Below, in pieces: positions 1 to 5,432 of a stretch of DNA of 7,508 nt. The notes beneath the pieces are model-generated. The model worked only from the letters and a program-made list of their open reading frames with translations, was not told where the DNA came from and ran no database searches. The DNA comes from an uncultured Bacteroidales bacterium (GTDB lineage: Bacteria > Bacteroidota > Bacteroidia > Bacteroidales > Bacteroidaceae). The stretch lies in contig CAMBWV010000039.1 of NCBI GenBank assembly GCA_945871755.1, positions 1-7,508 on the forward strand. Direction: 5' to 3'. The translations under genes were made by a program, and so were the position numbers. The first letter of the stretch is position 1. Each line of letters opens with the position of its first letter.

Positions 1-43
1 GCTGGCGGTTTTTGCTTTATTTGGATAGGCCATGGGGATAGGC

Positions 44-164
44 GGTCGCTTCGCGACCTTAGTTTCAATCGGGGACTGCGTCCCCTGGTTTCAGCGGAAG
101 CCTGCGGCTTCCTGGTTTCAGGGAATCCCTTTGGGATTCCTGTTTCAACGCAGCCTTTGGCTGC
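44..164. repeat. Array of five short hairpins with constant GTTTCA spacer
   Basis: Five perfect palindromes follow each other at 25-28 base intervals: arms 44-49/53-58, 71-76/80-85, 96-102/106-112, 122-129/133-140 and 150-155/159-164, with stems of 6, 6, 7, 8 and 6 bp. Every loop is exactly 3 nt (TTC, TGC, TGC, TTT, TTT on +). The stems differ completely in sequence, yet the linkers keep GTTTCA at 62-67, 88-93, 115-120 and 142-147. Read on the minus strand, the first three loops are GAA, GCA, GCA closed by a C-G pair, the GNA triloop type known to be very stable. Two copies of GGATAGGC (23-30, 36-43) sit just before the array. I do not recognise the family. It lies 3' of the AMP nucleosidase gene and could be in its read-through transcript. 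Confidence 0.8.
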
Positions 165-188
165 TGGCTCTTTTGTTCCTTCTTATTA

Positions 189-279
189 GAGGATATTAGA
201 GGATATTAGAGGATTGGAGAGGATTGGAGAGGAAGAGAAAAGAGAGAGAAGAGAGAGAGAAGAGGGAGGGAGGAGGACT
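189..279. repeat. Purine-rich tandem repeat, 10-bp period
   Basis: The stretch 189-238 is a tandem array of a 10-bp unit: GAGGATATTA twice, GAGGATTGGA twice, then GAGGAAGAGA, decaying into GA-only sequence up to about 279. The same unit GAGGATTGGA occurs again at 5291-5330. The tract begins right after the AMP nucleosidase stop codon (minus strand), so its transcript would be nearly pure C/U with almost no G. No intrinsic terminator is visible for that gene, so the tract may serve in 3' end formation; that is inference. Confidence 0.85.
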
Positions 280-290
280 GGGGCGGCGGA

Positions 291-1067
291 TTACCAGTCG
301 TACTTCAGGTGGCGTACGGTTTTGCGGTCGCCTTCTATGAGTTTCATGGCTTCTATGCCAATGCGCACGTGCGTTTCGGCGAAGGAACTGGTCACGCGGT
401 TGTCGCTCTCTTCCGTCTTGATGCCCTCGGGCACCATCGGGTTGTCCGAAACGAGGAGGAGGGCTCCCGTGGGGATGTGGTTGTAGAAGCCGCAGGAGAA
501 GAGGGTGGCCGTTTCCATATCTACCGCCATGGCACGGGTTTCGCGCAGGTATGCCTTGAAGCGTTCATCGTGCTCCCACACGCGGCGGTTGGTCGTATAG
601 ACCGTGCCCGTCCAATAGTCCTTGGAGTTGTCGCGCAGGGCTGTGGAGACGGCGCGCTGAAGCATGAAGGCTGGCAGGGCGGGCACTTCGGGCGGGAAAT
701 AGTCGTTGCTCGTTCCTTCGCCGCGGATACCGGCCAAGGGGAGGATGTAATCGCCCAGGTGGGTCTTGTCGGAAATGCCACCGCACTTGCCCAAGAAGAG
801 GCAGGCTTTGGGACGGATGGAACTGAGCAGGTCCATGATGAGCGCGGCGTTGGGGCTGCCCATGCCGAAGTTGATCATGGTGATGTCGCCAGCCGTCACT
901 GCGCGCATATTGGCACCGAAGCCCACGGTCTCTACTCCCGTCAGCTGTGCGAAGATATCCACGTAGTTATTGAAATTGGTCAGGAGCACATACTCGCCAA
1001 AGCCGCTGAGGGGCATTTTGGTGTAGCGCGGCAGCCAATTGTCAACGATTTCTTGTTTTTCTTTCAT
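291..1067 (-). CDS. amn: AMP nucleosidase
   Basis: The enzyme hydrolyses AMP to adenine and ribose 5-phosphate in the cytoplasm, controlling the AMP pool and feeding purine salvage. The 258-residue product has the length and sequence of the short Bacteroidales-type AMP nucleosidase, which lacks the extra N-terminal domain of the E. coli enzyme. Visible landmarks of the nucleoside phosphorylase fold are INFGMGSPNAA (65-75), FLGKCGG (91-97), the ribose-binding MET in AVDMETATLF (181-190) and the SD pair at 207-208, whose Asp208 is the probable base-protonating residue. The start at 1067 (MKEKQEIVDNWLPRY) was chosen because it matches the family N-terminus; the longer frame to 1169 would run into the divergent neighbour. 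There is no Shine-Dalgarno. A TATATTTG -7 box lies upstream at 1147-1154. Downstream comes a C/U-rich tail with no intrinsic terminator. The gene is intact and single. Confidence 0.95.
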   Translation of the reverse strand: MKEKQEIVDNWLPRYTKMPLSGFGEYVLLTNFNNYVDIFAQLTGVETVGFGANMRAVTAGDITMINFGMGSPNAALIMDLLSSIRPKACLFLGKCGGISDKTHLGDYILPLAGIRGEGTSNDYFPPEVPALPAFMLQRAVSTALRDNSKDYWTGTVYTTNRRVWEHDERFKAYLRETRAMAVDMETATLFSCGFYNHIPTGALLLVSDNPMVPEGIKTEESDNRVTSSFAETHVRIGIEAMKLIEGDRKTVRHLKYDW

Positions 1068-1083
1068 AAGTTTCGTAATTTTG
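1053..1083 (+). promoter_or_regulatory. Promoter of the HsdR-N gene
   Basis: TAATTTTG at 1076-1083 matches the Bacteroidetes -7 box TAnnTTTG, and TTG at 1053-1055 (preceded by C instead of the consensus T) sits 20 bp upstream as the -33 box. Transcription would begin near 1090, about 70 nt before the ATG at 1160. The element lies inside the 5' leader predicted for the divergent AMP nucleosidase gene. Confidence 0.55.
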
Positions 1084-1146
1084 TTGGCCAAGAATCGGCA
1101 CGGAAGCACCGCTCCTGCTATGAGGTCGCGGTTTGCATAGTGACTG

Positions 1147-1154
1147 CAAATATA
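1147..1154 (-). promoter_or_regulatory. -7 box of the AMP nucleosidase promoter
   Basis: On the minus strand these bases read TATATTTG followed by C, a full match to TAnnTTTG. The nearest TTTG (1179-1182) is 24 bp away, more than the usual 19-21, so the -33 box is weak or absent. The start would be near 1142, giving a leader of about 75 nt. The upstream half of this promoter lies within the first codons of the divergent gene. Confidence 0.5.
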
Positions 1155-1159
1155 AGAAA

Positions 1160-1621
1160 ATGATTCCAATCAATCTGCCAAAGTTCGACATAAAAGTGAA
1201 ACGGGAAGGGGGTCGCACGCAGGTATTCGACTTTCTGCGCCGCCGCTTCGTCACGCTGACGCCCGAGGAATGGGTACGCCAACATTTCACGCACTATCTC
1301 GTGGAGCACCTGGGCTATCCCGCCGGACTGATGGCGAACGAGGTGAAGGTGAGCGTGGGCGGCGTGGCGCGGCGCTGCGACACGGTGGTCTATGCGAAGG
1401 CGGGCGGTTTCCCGCTGATGATTATCGAATACAAGGCGCCCGAGGTGGCCATCACGCAACAGGTTTTCCAACAGATTGCTGCTTATAATAGTGTGCTGCG
1501 CGCGCCTTACCTAGTTGTGAGCAACGGGGTGCACCATTATTGTATGCACATGGACTATGCGGCACAGCGCGTGGAGTATTTGCCGGCTGTGCCTCGGCAT
1601 GGGGAGTTGATTGTGAGTTGA
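1160..1621 (+). CDS. Stand-alone HsdR N-terminal-type PD-(D/E)xK protein
   Basis: The 153-residue protein is a single nuclease-fold domain like the N-terminus of type I restriction subunit HsdR, without helicase domains. Visible are FDFLRRRFVTLTPEEWVRQH (23-42), conserved Glu61, Asp74 in RRCDTVVY, the E-x-K pair Glu90/Lys92 in IIEYKAP, and a QxxxY motif (Gln105, Tyr109). Asp74, Glu90 and Lys92 form the expected metal-binding site, so the active site looks complete. The start at 1160 (MIPINLPKF) matches Bacteroidales homologues; an in-frame ATG at 1133 is less likely. There is no hsdM, hsdS or helicase gene nearby, so this is not a restriction system. My recollection, unverified, is that in Bacteroides relatives this family sits near holA and amn, which would point to a housekeeping DNA role. 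True substrate unknown. Confidence 0.88.
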   Translation: MIPINLPKFDIKVKREGGRTQVFDFLRRRFVTLTPEEWVRQHFTHYLVEHLGYPAGLMANEVKVSVGGVARRCDTVVYAKAGGFPLMIIEYKAPEVAITQQVFQQIAAYNSVLRAPYLVVSNGVHHYCMHMDYAAQRVEYLPAVPRHGELIVS

Positions 1622-1668
1622 GGTTTTTATTGGGGAGTCATGTGAGAGGATTGCCCCTTGCTGACTAG

Positions 1669-1721
1669 GTGTGCGTTGGGGAGTACCCAGCGGAAAGACA
1701 ATGAGCACTCCCTACGCACAC
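1669..1721. repeat. Imperfect inverted repeat
   Basis: GTGTGCGT (1669-1676) pairs with ACGCACAC (1714-1721). After one mismatch the stem goes on with GGG/CCC and, past a bulged G1681, AGT/ACT: 14 bp in all around a 22-nt loop. It lies 48 nt after the HsdR-N stop codon. No T-tract follows, so it is not an ordinary intrinsic terminator. GGGGAGTA (1678-1685) also has an exact inverted copy at 1783-1790, and TTGGGGAGT at 1676-1684 repeats 1630-1638, so alternative folds exist. It might protect or end the upstream mRNA, or be a worn-down repeat element. The rest of 1622-1888 shows no gene. Confidence 0.6.
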
Positions 1722-1888
1722 GCTACTTCGCAATGAGAACGAACTCCTTACTCACACCAAGCAAGGTGCGGTACTTTCACGTTACTCCCCTTCAAGATTC
1801 GGCCTCGTAAGATAATACGCGCCAGACCCCGTCTGCTGCAAATCGCTGCAAATTGCCGTTTTTAGAATGTTGCGAAGTGTTAACGCGA

Positions 1889-1920
1889 TTTGGATTTCGG
1901 CTTGAAATGTATTATTTTTG
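1889..1920 (+). promoter_or_regulatory. Consensus Bacteroidetes promoter without a downstream gene
   Basis: TTTG at 1889-1892 and TATTTTTG at 1913-1920 are separated by exactly 20 bp, the best promoter match in the window. Transcription should begin near 1925, straight before a terminator hairpin. No plus-strand coding region follows for over 4 kb. Confidence 0.65.
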
Positions 1921-1924
1921 TACT

Positions 1925-1973
1925 AGCGAAGAGGAGAAAGCCCTAAACAAACGGGTTTTCTCCTCTTTTTTTT
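1925..1973 (+). ncRNA. Candidate ~48-nt hairpin RNA
   Basis: Between the inferred start near 1925 and the end of the T-tract at 1973 the transcript would contain only a few unpaired bases, a 13-bp hairpin and the U-tail. It could be a very small RNA, a decoy, or a leftover promoter-attenuator whose gene has been lost. The 5' end is inferred from promoter spacing, not seen. I cannot assign it to a known RNA family. Confidence 0.4.
1931..1973 (+). terminator. Strong intrinsic terminator
   Basis: GAGGAGAAAGCCC (1931-1943) pairs with GGGTTTTCTCCTC (1953-1965), 13 bp with one G-U pair and a 9-nt loop, followed by eight T (1966-1973). The T-tract is on the plus strand, so it serves plus-strand transcripts: the short RNA from the adjacent promoter and any read-through from the HsdR-N gene. 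Confidence 0.88.
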
Positions 1974-2140
1974 GGCCCCAAAATGGGAATTTTACCTCAG
2001 AGGTAGAAAATTTTACATTACTGAGAAATTTTTTTCTTGGAGTTTGCGGATTTTTTCTTCGTAATGTTGATGGTTTTTTTGGCTATTTAGAGGGCTGAAT
2101 GTTAAAAGATATTTATTTTCTGGACTGCATTTTTTTCTTT
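1974..2140. other. AT-rich non-coding stretch with spaced T-tracts
   Basis: No gene is supported here. Runs of 6-7 T lie at 2029-2035, 2051-2056 and 2074-2080, about 21-24 bp apart, close to two helical turns, which would bend the DNA. A weak CTCAG/CTGAG stem (1996-2000/2021-2025) precedes the first T-run and could act as a poor second terminator. Confidence 0.4.
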
Positions 2141-2142
2141 TG

Positions 2143-2279
2143 GAGGATGGGAGAGGAAGCAAGAGGAAGCAAGAGGACGCAAGAGGAGGGAAACAGAGGA
2201 GGGAAGAGGAGGGACGAAGAGGGAGGGAAGAAGAGGGAGGGAAGAAGAGGGAAGCAAGAGGAGGGAAGAAGAGGAGGGA
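2143..2279. repeat. Purine-rich tandem repeats, 10-bp then 14-bp period
   Basis: From 2151 a 10-bp unit (AAGAGGAAGC and close variants) repeats about four times. From 2219 a 14-bp unit GAGGGAGGGAAGAA repeats twice exactly and once imperfectly to 2260, then GA-rich sequence continues. It is the second of three such tracts in the window. It lies just beyond the terminator of the minus-strand TPR gene, so minus-strand read-through RNA would be C/U-rich. Frames reading through it give only low-complexity Arg/Glu/Gly or Pro/Ser peptides and are not credible genes. Confidence 0.85.
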
Positions 2280-2314
2280 TAGGAATTGGAATAAGGTGAG
2301 AGGAAGCGGGCATG

Positions 2315-2350
2315 AAAAAGAGGCTAGGCCATTGCTGGCCTAGCCTCTTT
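2315..2350 (-). terminator. Intrinsic terminator of the TPR gene
   Basis: A perfect 15-bp stem (2317-2331 with 2336-2350) has a 4-nt loop, TTGC on plus and GCAA on minus, a GNRA tetraloop in minus-strand RNA. On the minus strand it ends in five T, and it lies 22 bp past the TPR stop codon. The plus-strand side lacks a T-tract beyond the stem. The apex CCATTGCTGG is shared with the terminator at 5378-5412. Confidence 0.9.
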
Positions 2351-2372
2351 GGGTGGGTATGAAAAATACGGA

Positions 2373-3875
2373 TTATTTGTTCTGCGACTTGAGGTACTTG
2401 TCAATCTGGAGACCCGTGGCGTGCTCGGGGTCGACCTGGAGGAGGAGGTCCGTATATTTACGGGCTTCTGCGTGGTTGTCCTTCTGCACATTGTAGAAAG
2501 CGAGGTAGGCGTAGGCCGTTGCGTAGTTGGACTCGCTACCCTTCTGGTTGGCAGTCATTACCTCGATCGCCTTCTCGTAGTACTCGCGAGGTTTCTCTTC
2601 GGGTGTGCGGGGATCGATGATGTTCATCTGAGCGCGGATCAACCATGCCTGGTAGGCAGTGGGGTCCTTCTCGAGAGCCTTGACCAGCGCTTCGTCGCCC
2701 TTGTTGAGGTATTCCTGCTTCTGCTCGGGCGTGAGCGTTGTCTGGCGCAGGATGGGGAGGTACATCTGTGCGAGCTGGAGATAGTCGGCCACTTTCACCT
2801 TGTCGTCGCCCAACTTGGTCATGTATTCCATGTAGGTGGCGATGGCTTCGTCGTACTGCTTGTTGCGGCGGTAGAGCTTGGCCAGTTCGGCAATGGCAGC
2901 CACCTTCTTCTCGTCACTACTGATGGCCTTCTTGTAGAATTCGATGGCAGCGGGGATGTCGTTCATTTCTTTCTTGTACTCGGCTGCATACTGATAGTCG
3001 AGGAAGATGAAGACGCTGTCGGCGTATTCGTTGTTGGTGAGATAGGCCATGTTTTCAGCCACCTTGGCCATGTCGGCTTCGTAGTTGATGGAGTTGCGGG
3101 CGCTCTCGAAGCTGGCGAAGAACTTCATACGGCGAATCATGAGGTCCTTGGGTGCAAGGGGCTCGATTTCGCTAACGACCTGGCTAATCTGTTCCATCTT
3201 CTGGACGGAGAAGAGGGACATGAGGTAGTTCTCGCAGGAACGGATGTCGAGGGCCTCGGCCGTCTTGGGCGTGTTGGCGTAGTAAACGTCGTAGTACTTG
3301 ACAGCCTCGGGGTACTTGTTCATGTTGTAGTTGATATCGCCAAGTTCCTTGTCGGCTGCGTAGTAGTCGGGCTGGATTTCCTTAATCTTGGTGAGCTGCT
3401 CGATGGCCACGTAGGGGTTCACGTTCTTGTACACGAAGGCGTTACGCTTCATGGCGATAACATTGTTCTCGTCGAGGGCGAGCACCTGGTCGAAGCACTG
3501 ACCAGCCTGGCCGTACTGCTTGGCATACATAAACACCTCGCCGCGGAACATAAGGCCATCAATATACACGGGGTCTACCTTTTCAATATAGTTGGCGCAC
3601 TGCTTGGCAGCGGGGTAGTTGTTGTTCTCGAGGAAGAAATGACCAACAGCGAGGAGGGCTTCTTTGTTGTCCTTAATTTTCTTGAGGAGCTTGGTGAAGT
3701 TCTTGTTGGCTGCATCGGGGTCGGACAACTGGTTATCTACGACCAACTGAGCCATGGCCTGAAACTCGGGGTTGAGTTCGGGCACATTGTAACTCTTCTG
3801 CTGGGCGCTGGCGCTGAGGCCGCTTACAAACAGCAGGGCAGAGAGCGCTGCTGTACGGATGATGTTCTTCTTCAT
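2373..3875 (-). CDS. Exported tetratricopeptide-repeat protein
   Basis: The 500-residue product starts with a Sec signal peptide: Lys2-Lys3, a hydrophobic core to about residue 20, and an A-S-A site with cleavage expected after Ala24. The mature protein is helical and built of TPR units. The clearest are at about 73-101 (ending KVDP), 104-136, 175-205 (LGDINYNMNKYPEAVKYYD), 327-357 (LAKLYRRNKQYDEAIATY) and 453-485, with more divergent helices between. TPR arrays hold protein partners together; here the place is the periplasm or an envelope-attached site, since there is no lipobox Cys and no later membrane segment. No catalytic domain is seen. The start at 3875 is the Met that begins the signal peptide; the open frame continues upstream to 3944 without one. 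It has its own -7 box (3983-3990) and a strong terminator. The partner is unknown. Confidence 0.88.
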   Translation of the reverse strand: MKKNIIRTAALSALLFVSGLSASAQQKSYNVPELNPEFQAMAQLVVDNQLSDPDAANKNFTKLLKKIKDNKEALLAVGHFFLENNNYPAAKQCANYIEKVDPVYIDGLMFRGEVFMYAKQYGQAGQCFDQVLALDENNVIAMKRNAFVYKNVNPYVAIEQLTKIKEIQPDYYAADKELGDINYNMNKYPEAVKYYDVYYANTPKTAEALDIRSCENYLMSLFSVQKMEQISQVVSEIEPLAPKDLMIRRMKFFASFESARNSINYEADMAKVAENMAYLTNNEYADSVFIFLDYQYAAEYKKEMNDIPAAIEFYKKAISSDEKKVAAIAELAKLYRRNKQYDEAIATYMEYMTKLGDDKVKVADYLQLAQMYLPILRQTTLTPEQKQEYLNKGDEALVKALEKDPTAYQAWLIRAQMNIIDPRTPEEKPREYYEKAIEVMTANQKGSESNYATAYAYLAFYNVQKDNHAEARKYTDLLLQVDPEHATGLQIDKYLKSQNK

Positions 3876-3982
3876 TATTAGTAATTGTTTAATCGTTCGA
3901 AAATTGAGGAAAATATCTCCGAGGCACGTTGTCGGCCCCCTCATTGGGGCACGCAGGCATCTTTCGCACGGCCTCTTGGCTG

Positions 3983-3990
3983 CAAAAATA
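3983..3990 (-). promoter_or_regulatory. -7 box of the TPR gene promoter, with ~100-nt leader
   Basis: On the minus strand these bases read TATTTTTG followed by C. No TTTG lies at the right distance upstream. The start would be near 3976. The leader begins with GAGGC (3971-3975), which can pair with GCCTC (3921-3925), enclosing a GCCCC/GGGGC stem (3946-3950 with 3935-3939), so it may be folded. The rest of 3876-4061 holds no gene and no clear terminator for the Smr gene upstream. Confidence 0.5.
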
Positions 3991-4061
3991 CTAATTATTC
4001 TATAGAACGCGCATGTTTTTACAAGATTTTGCGCTCCTGGGGCGGGTTTTCATCCTGTAGT

Positions 4062-5189
4062 CTATTTGCCTACCTTGACCATAGTGGCGCCAAAACCATA
4101 TTCGCGGAAGGAGGCGTCCTGGTAGATGCAGTGCTTGTAGTCGCGGCGGAGCTCGGCGATGAGGGCATTGCGGAGCACGCCTTCGCCCTTGCCATGAATG
4201 AAGACGATGCGGCAGCCGCGGTCGTTGCGATGGGCTTCCATGGTTTCGCGGAAGACCTTGAGCTGGTAGTCAAGGATGTCGCGGGCGGACATGCCAGCGG
4301 TGGTCTCAAGGATTTCGTTGATGTGGAGGTCCACCTCGATGATGTCGCTGGTTTTCTTCTTCGCTGGGGTGACCTTGCGGGCGGGCGACTTGGAGGGGCG
4401 GGCCTTGGGCAGGAGAGCCTCCTTGATTTCCTCGGCAGAGGCAAAGACGGTGCGGGCTGGCTGGTCATCGCGCACGAGGGCGAGGAGGTAGGCAGGCTGC
4501 TCGAAGAAGTCGGTGTCGGCAAAGGTGTGGAGCTTGTAGAACTTGGTGCAGTCGGGACGCAGGGTCACGCTGAGCGCCTCCTTCGGGCGGAAGGGTTTGT
4601 CGGCCTTGTAGGCGAAGGTTTGGAAGGTGATTTTCTCCCATTCGGGGAGGACGTCGCGGGTGAATTCTTCGAGGAAATTTTTGGTGTTGGGCTCTACGAT
4701 GCCCTCGTGGCGCAGGGCGCAGGTGGCGCCATCGTGGGTGAAGAGGGCGAAGTGGATGTAGTAGTTGCTATCGTTGATGAGGTAGGCCTCGAAGGCTGTC
4801 GTCTGGAGGTTCTTGGTGTCCATGGGGACGTAGCCGAGGAAGATATTGAGCACATCGGCACCGCGACGCTCGAGGGGGCGGGGACGGAAGGTGATGGGCT
4901 TGTCGTCCTCATCGTCGTCGAAGGAGTGGGTGTAGGTGTCGGGCTGCTGTGTGCGGAATCGGTTGTCGGCAGGGCGCGGTCCCTCGGGGGCTAGATTGGG
5001 GATGGGAGCCTGCTTTTGCGGGCGGGCGATATTGTAGTCGTCGGTCTCGATGACGACACACTCGCGAATGAGGACAGGAATCTCGAAACCATCCTCGTCG
5101 CGGACGAGTGCGGTCTGATTGTCGGCGAAACCAGCCACGATGCCGCCGCCTACCTCATTGAGGAATCTCACTTTGTCTCCTATTTTCAT
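4062..5189 (-). CDS. DUF2027 and Smr domain protein
   Basis: The 375-residue cytoplasmic protein matches the Bacteroidales DUF2027-Smr family. The N-terminus (1-52, MKIGDKVRFLNEVGGGIVAGF onward) is a small beta-rich domain. A charged linker with an acidic run (90-96) leads to a middle beta-rich region (about 105-260), then a basic linker rich in Lys/Pro/Ser (261-280). The Smr domain fills about 285-375, with VDLHIN (286-291, matching the LDLHG motif) and HGKGEGVLR (332-340, matching the HGxG motif). Smr domains occur in MutS2 and are linked to nicking of branched DNA or to mRNA/ribosome cleavage; which applies here is unknown. The start at 5189 is the conserved MKIGDKVRF; the frame upstream to 5234 overlaps the -7 box. 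The gene is intact, with its own promoter. Confidence 0.92.
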   Translation of the reverse strand: MKIGDKVRFLNEVGGGIVAGFADNQTALVRDEDGFEIPVLIRECVVIETDDYNIARPQKQAPIPNLAPEGPRPADNRFRTQQPDTYTHSFDDDEDDKPITFRPRPLERRGADVLNIFLGYVPMDTKNLQTTAFEAYLINDSNYYIHFALFTHDGATCALRHEGIVEPNTKNFLEEFTRDVLPEWEKITFQTFAYKADKPFRPKEALSVTLRPDCTKFYKLHTFADTDFFEQPAYLLALVRDDQPARTVFASAEEIKEALLPKARPSKSPARKVTPAKKKTSDIIEVDLHINEILETTAGMSARDILDYQLKVFRETMEAHRNDRGCRIVFIHGKGEGVLRNALIAELRRDYKHCIYQDASFREYGFGATMVKVGK

Positions 5190-5231
5190 GATTTGGGATT
5201 TTGAGCCAGAGCTGGGCTGGCGGATTTTTTG

Positions 5232-5239
5232 CAAATTTA
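5232..5239 (-). promoter_or_regulatory. -7 box of the DUF2027-Smr gene promoter
   Basis: Read on the minus strand this is TAAATTTG followed by C, a full match to TAnnTTTG. No good -33 TTTG is seen. Initiation near 5226 would give a leader of about 36 nt, which rules out the longer in-frame start at 5234. Confidence 0.5.
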
Positions 5240-5280
5240 GTGATTTTGTTTTTTATTGGGCTGGGTTGGGGGATTTTTTC

Positions 5281-5333
5281 TGGGCGGGAGGAGGATTGGG
5301 GAGGACTGGAGAGGATTGGAGAGGAGGAGAAGG
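5281..5333. repeat. Purine-rich tandem repeat, 10-bp period
   Basis: Units GAGGATTGGG, GAGGACTGGA, GAGGATTGGA and GAGGAGGAGA run in register from 5291 to 5330. It is the same unit as in the tract at 189-238. It lies between the terminator of the Cys/Lys protein gene and the promoter of the Smr gene, again 3' of a minus-strand gene, so minus-strand RNA would be C/U-rich. Confidence 0.85.
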
Positions 5334-5377
5334 GCGCAGACAGCCCGGGGCATGCCGACTTTGCCTCTCCAACACAG

Positions 5378-5412
5378 AAAAAGGGCCGCACCATTGCTGG
5401 CACAGCCCTTTT
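5378..5412 (-). terminator. Intrinsic terminator of the Cys/Lys-rich protein gene
   Basis: AAAAGGGC (5379-5386) pairs with GCCCTTTT (5405-5412); inside, past small internal loops, CCA/TGG (5391-5393/5398-5400) closes a TTGC loop, GCAA on the minus strand. The minus strand ends in five T. The gene's stop codon is 20 bp away. The apex CCATTGCTGG is identical to that at 2329-2338 although the lower stems are unrelated. Confidence 0.8.
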
Positions 5413-5432
5413 CTGGTTCTTGGGAAGGCGGA

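Noticed and set aside
44..164. CRISPR array
   Set aside because: The constant part is only about 6 nt and the variable parts are perfect palindromes, not spacers; no cas genes.
309..1163. 284-residue plus-strand frame opposite amn
   Set aside because: Antisense shadow of a clearly recognised AMP nucleosidase.
1160..1621. Remnant of a type I restriction-modification system
   Set aside because: The protein is a complete single-domain family member with its own promoter and a natural end, not a cut-off HsdR, and no HsdM or HsdS remnants are seen.
1853..2098. 81-residue plus-strand frame
   Set aside because: It runs through a consensus promoter and a strong terminator hairpin, is Phe-rich from T-tracts, and resembles no protein.
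2349..3881. 510-residue plus-strand open frame opposite the TPR gene
   Set aside because: It is the antisense of a gene with signal peptide, TPR units, promoter and terminator. Its product is a Val/Leu/Gly/His-rich string with no domain. It stays open because the real gene rarely uses TTA, CTA or TCA.
3885..4994. 369-residue plus-strand frame opposite the Smr gene
   Set aside because: Antisense shadow, Gly/Val/Glu-rich, and it begins in the TPR leader.
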